The notes under the pieces: model-generated
The model's database searches: none
What the model was told of the DNA's origin: nothing
Seen by the model: the letters and a program-made list of their open reading frames with translations, nothing else
Position numbers and translations under genes: made by a program
Part shown: one piece after another, positions 42,823 through 51,191 of the stretch
How the letters are laid out: every line of letters begins with the position of its first letter
How positions within the stretch are numbered: the first letter of the stretch is position 1
Origin: Alistipes putredinis DSM 17216
Lineage (GTDB): Bacteria > Bacteroidota > Bacteroidia > Bacteroidales > Rikenellaceae
Direction of reading: 5' to 3'
Length of the DNA: 64,000 bases
NCBI RefSeq assembly: GCF_000154465.1
Contig: NZ_DS499580.1
Location: 372,001 to 436,000, forward strand

Positions 42823-45195
42823 ATGAAATACATGTTATCGGAAATCGCCCGCATTTGCGGGGGCGAACTCATCGGGGAGGATTTGCCGGTGGCACGGGTG
42901 CTTACCGACAGCCGCAACTGTTCGTTCGGCGAGGAGCCGCTGTTCGTGGCCATGAAAGGTACCAATCACGACTCCCACGCCTTTATTGGCGAGATGGTTC
43001 GCCGGGATGTGAAGGCATTTCTTGCGGAGCGGAAGACGCAACTTCCGGCCGGTTGCGGCTGCGTGGTGGTTCCGAGCGCCATCGCTGCCCTCCAACAGCT
43101 TGCGGCCCATCACCGGACTCGGTTCAAGGGGCGCGTGGTCGGTATCACGGGTTCGAACGGGAAGACCGTGGTCAAGGAATGGATCGCCCAGCAGATTCCT
43201 GCCGGCGTCAAATATTTCCGGTCGCCGAAAAGTTATAATTCGCAGTTGGGCGTGGCGCTCTCGCTGCTGATGATCGAAGGGGACGAGGAGTTGGCGTTGA
43301 TCGAAGCGGGGATCTCCTGTCCCGGGGAGATGGTGCGTCTGGAGCGGATGATCCGCCCCGATACGGTGATTTTCACTTCGATCGGCGAGGCGCACCAGGA
43401 AAATTTCACCTCGCTCGAGGAGAAGAGTGCCGAAAAGTTGGTGTTGGCGAAGGGAGCGCGAACCATTATTTATCATGGTGGCTCCTCCCTGCTCGAACGG
43501 ATGATCCGCACGTTATACGGCGGCCGGCAGTTGCAGGACGCTGCGGAATATCCGCTGCCGGAGCAGTTGCCCGCAGGGGTTCTGGAGAGCGGGGCCGGGC
43601 GTGTCGATGCCCAGTTGGTCGGGGCGTTCTGTCGGGTGATGGGCTTTCCCGACCCCGATTTCGGCCGGATTCGGCCCGTGGCGATGCGCCTCGAGTTGAA
43701 GGAGGGAATCAACGGTTCGCTGCTGATCGACGACGCTTACAATTCGGACATCAACTCCCTCTCCATTGCGCTCGACTACCTGCATAATATGGCCGCCGGC
43801 CGTCCCATGACACTTATTCTTTCGGATATCGAGCAGAGCGGCGTCGAGGACGGAGTGCTTTACGGCGAAGTGGCCCGTCTGGTGGCCGCCGCCGGAGTGA
43901 GCCGTCTGATCGGCGTGGGAGACCGTATTCGAAATGCCGGGGCGAATTTCGCCTGCGACAGCGCCTTTTACCGCACGACCGACGAGCTGCTGCGCAACCT
44001 GCGCCGCGACGATGTGGCCGGGCGCGTGGTGCTCATCAAGGGCAGCCGTGACAGCCACTTCGAGCGGGTGAGTCATGCGCTCGAACGCAAGAGCCATACG
44101 ACGGTATTGGAGGTCGATCTCGATGCCATGATCCACAACCTGAATTATTTCCGTGCGCGGCTCCGTCCCGGGGTGCGGCTCGTGGCGATGGTCAAGGCGG
44201 CCAGCTACGGCGCCGGGGATTTCGAGGTGGCCCAGATGCTCCAGCATCAGGGGGTCAATTACCTGGCCGTAGCTTTCGCCGACGAAGGGGTGCTGCTCCG
44301 CGAGCGGGGAATTAGAATGCCGATCGTCGTTCTGAATGCCGACGAGGGCAGTTTCGATCTGATGGTCGCTCACCGGCTGGAGCCCGAAATATACAATTTC
44401 CGTTCGCTGGCGTTTTTTTCGAAAGCCGTCGAACGGGTCGGAGAGGAGAGTTACCCGATCCATATCAAGCTCGATACGGGCATGCACCGGTTGGGTTTTA
44501 TGGAAGGGGAGTTGGATATGCTGACCGAAACGCTGGGCGAAACTCCGTCGGTGAAGGTCGCTACGATCTTTTCGCACCTGAACTGTTCCGATATGCCCCA
44601 GGAGGATCGTTATACGCGGGAGCAGATCGCCCGTTTCGACCGTATGAGCGGCCGTCTGGCTGCGGCGCTTCCCTATCCGGTGCTTCGCCATACGGCCAAT
44701 TCGGCGGCGATCGAGCGTTTCCCCGAGGCGCAGTTCGACATGTGCCGTCTGGGGTTGGGACTTTACGGTTTCGGCTTCGAGCATAACGACGAGCTGAAAC
44801 CCGTTTCGACGCTCAAAAGCCGTATCGTGCAGCTCAAGCACCTGTCGGCGGGCGAAGCCGTCGGTTACGGCCGGGCGGGGAAGCTGACGCGTGACAGCGT
44901 GACGGCCACCGTGCCGATGGGGTATGCCGACGGACTGGACCGTCATCTGGGGTGCGGCCGGTGGTCGATGCTGGTCGCGGGGCGGCCCGCGCCGATCGTG
45001 GGCCGCGTCTGCATGGACAGTTGTATGATCGACGTGACCGACATTCCCGGCGTGGAGGAGGGGGACGAGGTGGTGATCTTCTCCGCGGTGCCGGGCAATA
45101 CGCCCGAAGATATGGCCCGCGTACTCGATACGATCCCTTACGAGGTGATGACCTCCGTGTCGGGCCGTGTGAAACGGATTTACAGCAAAGAGTAA
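42823..45195 (+). CDS. murF/alr: Bifunctional UDP-MurNAc-tripeptide:D-alanyl-D-alanine ligase / alanine racemase
   Basis: A 790-residue fusion typical of Bacteroidota. The N-terminal half is MurF: P-loop GITGSNGKT at about 107-115, LIDDAYNSDINSL and LILSDIEQSG further on. From about residue 427 it is a PLP alanine racemase: the PLP lysine is K458 in VAMVKAASYGAG, with LDTGMHRLGF, HTANSAA and RVCMDSCMIDVTDIPG, which precedes the active-site region of the C-terminal barrel domain. One polypeptide thus makes D-Ala and, after Ddl, attaches D-Ala-D-Ala to the precursor. Together with murD, murE and mraY it gives most of the cytoplasmic pathway within this window. Cytoplasmic. Confidence 0.96.
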   Translation: MKYMLSEIARICGGELIGEDLPVARVLTDSRNCSFGEEPLFVAMKGTNHDSHAFIGEMVRRDVKAFLAERKTQLPAGCGCVVVPSAIAALQQLAAHHRTRFKGRVVGITGSNGKTVVKEWIAQQIPAGVKYFRSPKSYNSQLGVALSLLMIEGDEELALIEAGISCPGEMVRLERMIRPDTVIFTSIGEAHQENFTSLEEKSAEKLVLAKGARTIIYHGGSSLLERMIRTLYGGRQLQDAAEYPLPEQLPAGVLESGAGRVDAQLVGAFCRVMGFPDPDFGRIRPVAMRLELKEGINGSLLIDDAYNSDINSLSIALDYLHNMAAGRPMTLILSDIEQSGVEDGVLYGEVARLVAAAGVSRLIGVGDRIRNAGANFACDSAFYRTTDELLRNLRRDDVAGRVVLIKGSRDSHFERVSHALERKSHTTVLEVDLDAMIHNLNYFRARLRPGVRLVAMVKAASYGAGDFEVAQMLQHQGVNYLAVAFADEGVLLRERGIRMPIVVLNADEGSFDLMVAHRLEPEIYNFRSLAFFSKAVERVGEESYPIHIKLDTGMHRLGFMEGELDMLTETLGETPSVKVATIFSHLNCSDMPQEDRYTREQIARFDRMSGRLAAALPYPVLRHTANSAAIERFPEAQFDMCRLGLGLYGFGFEHNDELKPVSTLKSRIVQLKHLSAGEAVGYGRAGKLTRDSVTATVPMGYADGLDRHLGCGRWSMLVAGRPAPIVGRVCMDSCMIDVTDIPGVEEGDEVVIFSAVPGNTPEDMARVLDTIPYEVMTSVSGRVKRIYSKE

Positions 45196-45268
45196 AAAAG
45201 AGAATCCCGACGGAGCCGGATGCCGGGGCGGTGGCAGAGGCGGGGTTTTCGATAAATGGAATGAAGAT

Positions 45269-46003
45269 ATGTCGCAGGAACGAAAACCGGGACAGCCGGG
45301 TACGCTTTACCTGATTCCGTGTCCGATCGCCGAGGATACGCCCGTGTGGGACGTGCTGCCGGCGGCGAACCGGGCCGTGATCGACTCGCTGGATTATTTC
45401 ATCGTGGAGAATGTCCGCTCGGCGCGGCGTTTTCTGTCGAAGGCGGGCTTCGGCCGTCCGATCGACAGCCTGGAGTTCCGGGAGCTGAACGAGCATACGA
45501 CCGATGCCCGGGCTGTGGACGAGATGGTGCGTCCGATTCTTGCGGGGCGTTCTGCCGGAGTGATCTCCGAGGCGGGTGTGCCGGGAGTGGCCGATCCCGG
45601 GGCCCTGGCGGTGGCCCGGTGTCACCGGCTCGGAATCCGCGTGGTGCCTTTGATCGGTCCTTCGTCGATCATCCTGGCAGTGATGGCGTCGGGGTTGAAC
45701 GGACAGTCGTTCGCCTTCAACGGCTATCTGCCGGTCAAACCGCCCGAACGGGCCCGGGCGATCCGGACGCTGGAACGGCGTGCGACCGGCGAGAGGCAGT
45801 CGCAGGTTTTTATCGAGGCTCCTTACCGGAATGCGAAGCTGCTCGGGCAGTTGCTCGAGGTATGCGCCCCCGATACGCGGCTTACGCTGGCCGTCGATAT
45901 TACCTCGCCGCAGGAGTATATCCGCACGCTGACGGTTCGTGAGTGGCGCTCGGCCCTGCTGCCGGAAATGGATAAACGGCCTGCAATTTTCATTTTGGGC
46001 TGA
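45269..46003 (+). CDS. SAM-dependent methyltransferase, RsmI-like (tetrapyrrole methylase fold)
   Basis: 244 residues of the tetrapyrrole-methylase/RsmI superfamily. TLYLIPCPIAEDTP replaces the usual LYVVATPIGNL at the N-terminus; FIVENVRSARRFL, SEAGVPGVADPGALAVARCHRLGI (SAM-binding loop) and PLIGPSSIILAVMASGLNGQSFAFNGYLP match the family. Canonical RsmI 2'-O-methylates C1402 of 16S rRNA, the same nucleotide that RsmH (also in this window) N4-methylates. Bacteroidota often carry both a canonical RsmI and this divergent paralogue, so the target is uncertain. It lies between murF/alr and grpE. Confidence 0.85.
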   Translation: MSQERKPGQPGTLYLIPCPIAEDTPVWDVLPAANRAVIDSLDYFIVENVRSARRFLSKAGFGRPIDSLEFRELNEHTTDARAVDEMVRPILAGRSAGVISEAGVPGVADPGALAVARCHRLGIRVVPLIGPSSIILAVMASGLNGQSFAFNGYLPVKPPERARAIRTLERRATGERQSQVFIEAPYRNAKLLGQLLEVCAPDTRLTLAVDITSPQEYIRTLTVREWRSALLPEMDKRPAIFILG

Positions 46004-46068
46004 TGCTTCTGCCGGTTGGTATATATTTTGGACAATAGAGGAGTGGAAAATCAAATAATACATCAGAT

Positions 46069-46689
46069 ATGGACAAGGAAAAGGTTTATAATGAAGCGGT
46101 TGGCGGCGACGAAGGCTTCGCGGCGGGCGATGGGTATCCCTCCTGCGACGGGGAGCCGTGTGCCAATGTGACAGATGAAAGCTCTGCCGATGCTGACACA
46201 ATGGCAGGGGATAGGAATACACCGAAAGCGGCTTCGGAGGAGTTGCCTTCGCGCGACTGGGAGGCGGAGATTGCGGAGTGGCAGGACAAGTACCTGCGTT
46301 TGCAGGCCGAGTTCGACAATTTCCGCAAGCGCACGCTGCGGGAGAAGATGGAGCTGGTGCAGAGCGGAAGCGCCGAGTGCGTGAAGAATTTTCTGCCTCT
46401 GATGGACGATTTGCAGCGGGCGCTGGAAGCGATCGAGAAGAGCAATGACCTGGAGGCGCTTCGTGAGGGTGTGAAATTGATCGCACAGAAGTTCAGGGAA
46501 ACGCTCAAGAAACAGAATGTGAAGGAGATCGAGGCGCTCGGACTGGAGTTGGATACCGATCACCACGAGGCGGTTGCCCGTTTCGATGCCGGGAAGGAGA
46601 AGAAGGGCAAGATCGTCGATGTGGTACAGCCCGGTTACAAGATGGGCGACAAGGTGTTGCGTTTTGCGAAAGTGGTCGTCGGAGAGTAA
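46069..46689 (+). CDS. grpE: Nucleotide exchange factor GrpE
   Basis: 206 residues. About 60 poorly conserved residues open the protein, followed by a long coiled coil (WEAEIAEWQDKYLRLQAEFDNFRKRTLREK) and the conserved head region (LPLMDDLQRALEAI, then HHEAVARFDAG and IVDVVQPGYKMGDKVLRFAKVVVG). It releases ADP from DnaK. dnaJ follows 126 nt downstream, while dnaK is not in the window, the usual Bacteroidota arrangement. The ATG at 46069 is favoured; an in-frame start later would lose the tail only. Confidence 0.95.
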   Translation: MDKEKVYNEAVGGDEGFAAGDGYPSCDGEPCANVTDESSADADTMAGDRNTPKAASEELPSRDWEAEIAEWQDKYLRLQAEFDNFRKRTLREKMELVQSGSAECVKNFLPLMDDLQRALEAIEKSNDLEALREGVKLIAQKFRETLKKQNVKEIEALGLELDTDHHEAVARFDAGKEKKGKIVDVVQPGYKMGDKVLRFAKVVVGE

Positions 46690-46815
46690 CGGGCGTTTTC
46701 GTTTAACGGGCGCGGAGTTGCTCCGTCGCGCACTATTGTGCCGAGCGTAGAGTGTGAAAATACGACTATTGAAAAAGAATATTGAGCCGGAATCGAAGTC
46801 CGGCATTCGAATACT

Positions 46816-47979
46816 ATGGCAGAAAAGAGAGATTACTACGAAGTGCTTGGCGTGGCGAAGAACGCCAACGCGGATGAGATAAAGAAAGCTTACCGAAAGG
46901 CGGCTATCAAGTATCACCCGGACAAGAATCCGGGGGATAAGGAGGCCGAGGAGAAGTTCAAGGAGGCGGCCGAGGCGTACGATGTGCTCTCCAATCCCGA
47001 AAAGCGAGCCAGATACGATCAGTTCGGCCATGCCGGAATGAGCGGTGCGGCCGGAGCCGGCGGCGGGTTCGGCGGATTCGGCGGCGGGTTCTCGATGGAG
47101 GACATCTTCTCGCAGTTCGGCGATATTTTCGGGGGTCATTTCAGCGGCGGAAGTTATCGGACCTCTTCGAGCGGCGGCCGTCGCGTAAGCCGTGGTACGG
47201 ATATCCGTGTGCGGGTGAAGCTCTCCCTGGCGGAGATCGCTGCCGGAACGGTCAAGAAGCTCAAGATCAACAAGCAGATCGCCTGTCCTAAATGCGGAGG
47301 TACGGGAGCCAAGGACGCCAACTCCTATTCGACTTGTTCGACCTGCAACGGAGCGGGGTATGTGAATCGTGTCGAAAATACCTTTTTCGGTCGGATGCAG
47401 ACCCAGAGCGTGTGTCCCACGTGCGGCGGTACGGGCAAGGTGATTACCAATCCCTGCGACGAGTGCAAGGGCGAAGGGACGATCAAAGGCTCCGAGGTGG
47501 TGGAGATTCGGATTCCGGCCGGTGTGGGCGATGGAATGGTATTGACGGTGTCGGGCAAGGGAAATGCGGCTCGTCACGGCGGTGTGAACGGTGATTTGCA
47601 GGTGGTGATCGAGGAGGAGCGGAATCCGGAATTGCTGCGCGACGGAAACGACCTGATCCATAATCTGAATATTACGGTTCCGACGGCTTTGCTCGGCGGT
47701 TCGGTCGAGGTTCCGACGGTCGATGGCCGGGCGCGGATCAAGATCGCACCGGGTACGCCTGCGGGCAAGGTGCTGCGGCTGGCCGGCAAGGGCTTGCCCG
47801 ACGTGAACGGTTACGGACGCGGCGATATACTGGTCGTGGTGGATGTTACGGTCCCCGCCAAGCTCAATGCCGAGGAGAAGCGGTTGGTGGAGCAACTGGC
47901 CGCACAGCCTTCCTTCCAGCGGGCCGAGGCGTCCAAAGGACACAACATTTTCGACAGGATGAAGAGTTTCTTCCGGTAA
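46816..47979 (+). CDS. dnaJ: Chaperone protein DnaJ
   Basis: 387 residues, type I J-protein. The J domain with HPD (YHPDKNPGD, near residue 33) is followed by a Gly/Phe-rich segment, then four zinc-finger repeats CPKCGGTG, CSTCNGAG, CPTCGGTG and CDECKGEG (about 155-220), and the C-terminal substrate-binding domains. All cysteines are present. It stimulates the DnaK ATPase and delivers unfolded clients; with the neighbouring grpE it supplies the DnaK co-chaperones. A terminator hairpin lies 21 nt after the stop. Confidence 0.97.
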   Translation: MAEKRDYYEVLGVAKNANADEIKKAYRKAAIKYHPDKNPGDKEAEEKFKEAAEAYDVLSNPEKRARYDQFGHAGMSGAAGAGGGFGGFGGGFSMEDIFSQFGDIFGGHFSGGSYRTSSSGGRRVSRGTDIRVRVKLSLAEIAAGTVKKLKINKQIACPKCGGTGAKDANSYSTCSTCNGAGYVNRVENTFFGRMQTQSVCPTCGGTGKVITNPCDECKGEGTIKGSEVVEIRIPAGVGDGMVLTVSGKGNAARHGGVNGDLQVVIEEERNPELLRDGNDLIHNLNITVPTALLGGSVEVPTVDGRARIKIAPGTPAGKVLRLAGKGLPDVNGYGRGDILVVVDVTVPAKLNAEEKRLVEQLAAQPSFQRAEASKGHNIFDRMKSFFR

Positions 47980-48000
47980 TTTCCGGTCGAAAAGTGAGAG

Positions 48001-48038
48001 CTCCCGGAGTGACATGGCTGGTTATTCCGGGAGTTTTT
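48001..48038 (+). terminator. Terminator after grpE-dnaJ
   Basis: Stem CTCCCGGA / TCCGGGAG (8 bp) with a 17-nt loop followed by TTTTT, 21 nt past the dnaJ stop. It abuts the candidate promoter of the mutL unit. Confidence 0.65.
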
Positions 48039-48040
48039 CG

Positions 48041-48057
48041 TATCTTTACCGAAGAAA
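48041..48057 (+). promoter_or_regulatory. Candidate promoter/leader motif before the mutL unit
   Basis: Second copy of the 17-base string TATCTTTACCGAAGAAA also found at 21583-21599. TATCTTTA is one base from the TAnnTTTG consensus. Transcription from here would leave a leader of about 160 nt before the gene at 48213. Confidence 0.4.
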
Positions 48058-48212
48058 TAACCGGTTTGGACGGCTGCATTCCGATCGGGCGTAACACGAC
48101 GTGTTGCGGGCCCCGTATTTTTTGCGGATGACGATGAAGCGGGCCGATGCAATTCGTCTGTTCGGAGCCTCGCCCGGGCCGCTGCTGTCTTCACCTTAAA
48201 AAACAGAATTTT

Positions 48213-48602
48213 ATGTCCGGTTTTACGCCGTTTAAGAAACACGCCAATAAATTCAACTACCTGCCGCGCTACTACGATCCCGAGAAAGAGGAGCGCGACC
48301 GGCGTCGTGCCGAGCTGCGCGGCGAACGGGCCGAGGATGCGGGCAAAGAGTATAAGCCGGGACAGTATATCCGTACGCAAAGCCAGGCCCGGGCAGCCCG
48401 CCGCCGCGAAGAGATGTCGCGAGGCTCCGGCCGTATGTGGATGATGGTCGTACTGGTCGTGCTGGTGCTTTTGTTCTTGGTGTTCGGCTATCCGCGTGTG
48501 GTCGCGTTCATTTCCGACATGCAGAAACCCAAAACCCCGCAGACCGAGGAGTTCAATCCCTACACTCCGATTACGGTCGTCCCTAACGATTATGAGGAGT
48601 AA
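48213..48602 (+). CDS. Small single-pass membrane protein upstream of MutL
   Basis: 129 residues. The N-terminus MSGFTPFKKHANKFNYLPRYYDPEKEERDRRRAELRGER is basic and conserved-looking; a basic region with many Arg precedes one transmembrane helix near residues 77-98 (MWMMVVLVVLVLLFLVFGYPRVV); the short C-terminal tail is Pro/Thr-rich. Small proteins with this FxPxFKKHANKFNYxPRYYDP opening occur before mutL in Bacteroidota, to my recollection, without assigned function. The stop TAA shares its last A with the mutL ATG, so translation is coupled. I chose the ATG at 48213 because an earlier start at 48147 adds a low-complexity stretch. Confidence 0.75.
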   Translation: MSGFTPFKKHANKFNYLPRYYDPEKEERDRRRAELRGERAEDAGKEYKPGQYIRTQSQARAARRREEMSRGSGRMWMMVVLVVLVLLFLVFGYPRVVAFISDMQKPKTPQTEEFNPYTPITVVPNDYEE

Positions 48603-50491
48603 TGGCTGATCGTATCAAATTACTGCCCGAGGTCGTTGCGAACCAGATTGCCGCCGGTGAGGTGGTGAACCGTCCGTCGTCGGTGGTGAAGGAGATGATG
48701 GAGAACGCGATCGATGCCGGAGCCCGCAGCGTGAAGGTCAATTTCCGAGACGGCGGCAAGGAGCTGATTCAGATCGTGGACGACGGTTGCGGCATGTCGC
48801 CCATCGACGCCCGCATGGCTTTCGACCGGCATGCTACCAGCAAGATCTCTTCGCTGGACGATATTTATGCGCTCAAGACGTTCGGCTTCCGGGGCGAGGC
48901 GCTCGCGTCGATCGCCGCCGTGTCGCAGGTGGAGCTGCGTACGCGCCAGGCGGAGGATGAAGTGGGTACGCTCACGACGGTCAATGGCGGTGAGTTCGTT
49001 TCGCAGACCCTCGCGGCTTGTCCTGTGGGGTCGCAGTTTTATGTGCGCAATCTGTTCTACAACGTGCCTGCCCGCCGTAAGTTCCTCGAAAAGAGTACGA
49101 CTTCCACGGGGCAGATCAAGTCCGAGTTTCAGCGGGTCGCGCTCTGCAATCCGCAGGTGGGGTTCGAATTGCTGATGAACGATCAGCCGCTCTATCGGTT
49201 GCCCGCTGCTTCGCTGGCTTCGCGGATCGTCGATGTGGTGGGGCGTCATATCAAACAGAACCTGCTGGAAGTCGATGCCGACACGTCGATCGTGCGGGTG
49301 ACGGGCTTCGTGGGCCGTCCCGCTGCCGCCAAGAAGAGCAATAGTTCGGAACAGTATCTTTTCGTGAACGGGCGTTATTTCCGCTCCCCCTATTTTTTCA
49401 AGGCGATCCTGAAGGCTTACGAGAAGCTGATTCCCGATGCCTGTTCGCCCTCCTATTTTCTCTACCTGACGATCGACCCTTCGCGGATCGACGTCAATGT
49501 CCATCCCCAGAAGACCGAAGTCAAGTTCGCTGACGAAGAGGCCGTGTGGCAGATCATCAACGCTGCCGTGCGGGAAACTCTCGCCAAGACGGGAGCGGTG
49601 CCGCTCATGGATTTCGATCAGACGGACAGCGTCGAGATTCCGGTGCTGACCAAAGGGGCCGTTTACCGTGAACCCAAGGCGATGTCGAACGAGAGTTACA
49701 ACCCTTTTCGTGCGGATTACGCTTCCGATGTGTCGGAACGGATGCCCGACGTGGATTTTTCGGGCTTCGACGCTCCTTACGACGGGGAGATGCCTGCCGG
49801 AAAGGGTGTGGGGGCGGAGGATCGATACGACGAGATGATCCCTTCTGCCGGGTTCGCTCCGACCGAAATGGAGTTCATTCCTTCTGCCGGGGAACCGGTG
49901 CAACAACGGCTGATGGACGATCCTGCGGCTTGTTTCAGCGGTGTGACGGTGCTCGGCAACGGGTATGCCTCGGCGCTGTACGGCGGCAAGTGGGTGGTCG
50001 TGGACCTGCGCCGGGCGCGGGAACGGGTGTTGTACGACAATTACCTGCTGCTCCTGACCAACGGATCGTCGGTCAGCCAGCAGCTCCTTTTCCCGGAGCG
50101 TCTCGCGTTTTCGGAAAACGAATATGCGTTGCTCGAGGAGAATGCGGTCGATTTCGCGGCGTTGGGTTTCGACCTGGAGTTTTGCGGCGGCGGAGCCGTC
50201 GAGGTAAAGGGCGTTCCGGCCGACATTCCGCACGATACGATCGACCGGTTGATTTACGAATTGCTGCAGGAGTTCGCCGTGCCTGTGGACGTTCAGGCAT
50301 TGCGGCGCGAGAAGATCGCCGCTGTCATGGCTTGCAGCGGAGCCCGCAGCATGTCCCGTACGATTTCGACGGAGGAGGCCGAATCTCTGCTGGGGCAGCT
50401 CTGCGAAGGCGGGAATGTCAGCTTCACGCCTTCGGGCAAGGCGGTCATGGCCAAAATCACACTGGAAGAAATCCGCAATAAACTTGGTTGA
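48602..50491 (+). CDS. mutL: DNA mismatch repair protein MutL
   Basis: 629 residues. The GHKL ATPase domain has NQIAAGEVVNRPSSVVKEMMENAIDAGA, IVDDGCGM and TFGFRGEALASIAAVS, followed by FVNGRYFRSPYF and IDVNVHPQKTEVKF of the transducer domain. The C-terminal dimerisation domain follows a linker (about 345-440). The position of the endonuclease motif DQHAxxExxxxE reads DLRRARERVLYD (D468 onward), lacking Gln and His, so nicking activity is doubtful. It couples mismatch recognition to strand removal. It overlaps the upstream gene by one base and is followed 55 nt later by a rhomboid gene with its own promoter. Confidence 0.95.
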   Translation: MADRIKLLPEVVANQIAAGEVVNRPSSVVKEMMENAIDAGARSVKVNFRDGGKELIQIVDDGCGMSPIDARMAFDRHATSKISSLDDIYALKTFGFRGEALASIAAVSQVELRTRQAEDEVGTLTTVNGGEFVSQTLAACPVGSQFYVRNLFYNVPARRKFLEKSTTSTGQIKSEFQRVALCNPQVGFELLMNDQPLYRLPAASLASRIVDVVGRHIKQNLLEVDADTSIVRVTGFVGRPAAAKKSNSSEQYLFVNGRYFRSPYFFKAILKAYEKLIPDACSPSYFLYLTIDPSRIDVNVHPQKTEVKFADEEAVWQIINAAVRETLAKTGAVPLMDFDQTDSVEIPVLTKGAVYREPKAMSNESYNPFRADYASDVSERMPDVDFSGFDAPYDGEMPAGKGVGAEDRYDEMIPSAGFAPTEMEFIPSAGEPVQQRLMDDPAACFSGVTVLGNGYASALYGGKWVVVDLRRARERVLYDNYLLLLTNGSSVSQQLLFPERLAFSENEYALLEENAVDFAALGFDLEFCGGGAVEVKGVPADIPHDTIDRLIYELLQEFAVPVDVQALRREKIAAVMACSGARSMSRTISTEEAESLLGQLCEGGNVSFTPSGKAVMAKITLEEIRNKLG

Positions 50492-50495
50492 GAGG

Positions 50496-50525
50496 TTGCC
50501 GGAAGGGATATAATCGTTACATTTG
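50496..50525 (+). promoter_or_regulatory. Promoter of the rhomboid-EEP-yhcH unit
   Basis: TTG at 50496-50498 and TACATTTG at 50518-50525, spaced 19 nt, match the Bacteroidota consensus. The leader to the ATG at 50547 would be about 15 nt. Confidence 0.6.
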
Positions 50526-50546
50526 CATCTAAATCTTACTTTGTCT

Positions 50547-51188
50547 ATGAATAATAGCCGCTATTTTTCTTCGACGCCTCCCGTAGTGCTGAACCTGATT
50601 ATCATCAATGCGTTGATGCTTCTTGCGACCGAGCTGCTGCCTGTCGGGAACAGAATCGTCGGGGCGCTGGCGCTTTTCAACGTCGAGAGTCCGTTGTTCC
50701 ATTCCTACCAGTTGGTGACTTATATGTTTCTGCACGGTGGATTTTCCCACTTGTTTTTCAATATGTTCGCCTTGTGGATGTTCGGTCGTACGCTCGAATA
50801 CGAGTTGGGGTCGAAGCGCTTTCTGACCTACTACATGGTGTGCGGCGTCGGTGCCGGGGTGTTGCAACTGTTGGTCGGCTGGCTGGAATACCGCTATGGC
50901 AATGTCGGTATGATGGCCCTGATGGTGCCGACGGTCGGAGCTTCGGGTGCCGTGTTCGGTCTGCTGCTTGCTTTCGGCGTAATGCACCCCAATGCGGTCA
51001 TCATGCTGCTCATTCCGCCGATTCCGATGAAAGCCAAGTGGTTCGTGGTCGTGTATGGCGTGATCGAACTTTTCTTCGGCATTTCGGGCCGGATGGACGG
51101 TGTCGCCCACTTCGCCCATGTCGGCGGTATGTTGTGGGGATTCCTGCTGCTCTATTATTGGAAACACAAAGGGGTGATCCGCTATTGA
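50547..51188 (+). CDS. Rhomboid family intramembrane serine protease
   Basis: 213 residues with six predicted transmembrane segments. The catalytic Ser is S133 in GASGAVFG and the catalytic His is H191 in HFAHVGGMLWG. The early loop HGGFSHLFFNMFALWMFG supplies the HxxxN oxyanion motif. Rhomboids cleave transmembrane substrates inside the membrane; this one's substrates are unknown. I chose ATG 50547 over 50523 because the latter would start inside the promoter -7 element. The next gene starts 3 nt after the stop. Confidence 0.92.
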   Translation: MNNSRYFSSTPPVVLNLIIINALMLLATELLPVGNRIVGALALFNVESPLFHSYQLVTYMFLHGGFSHLFFNMFALWMFGRTLEYELGSKRFLTYYMVCGVGAGVLQLLVGWLEYRYGNVGMMALMVPTVGASGAVFGLLLAFGVMHPNAVIMLLIPPIPMKAKWFVVVYGVIELFFGISGRMDGVAHFAHVGGMLWGFLLLYYWKHKGVIRY

Positions 51189-51191
51189 TCG

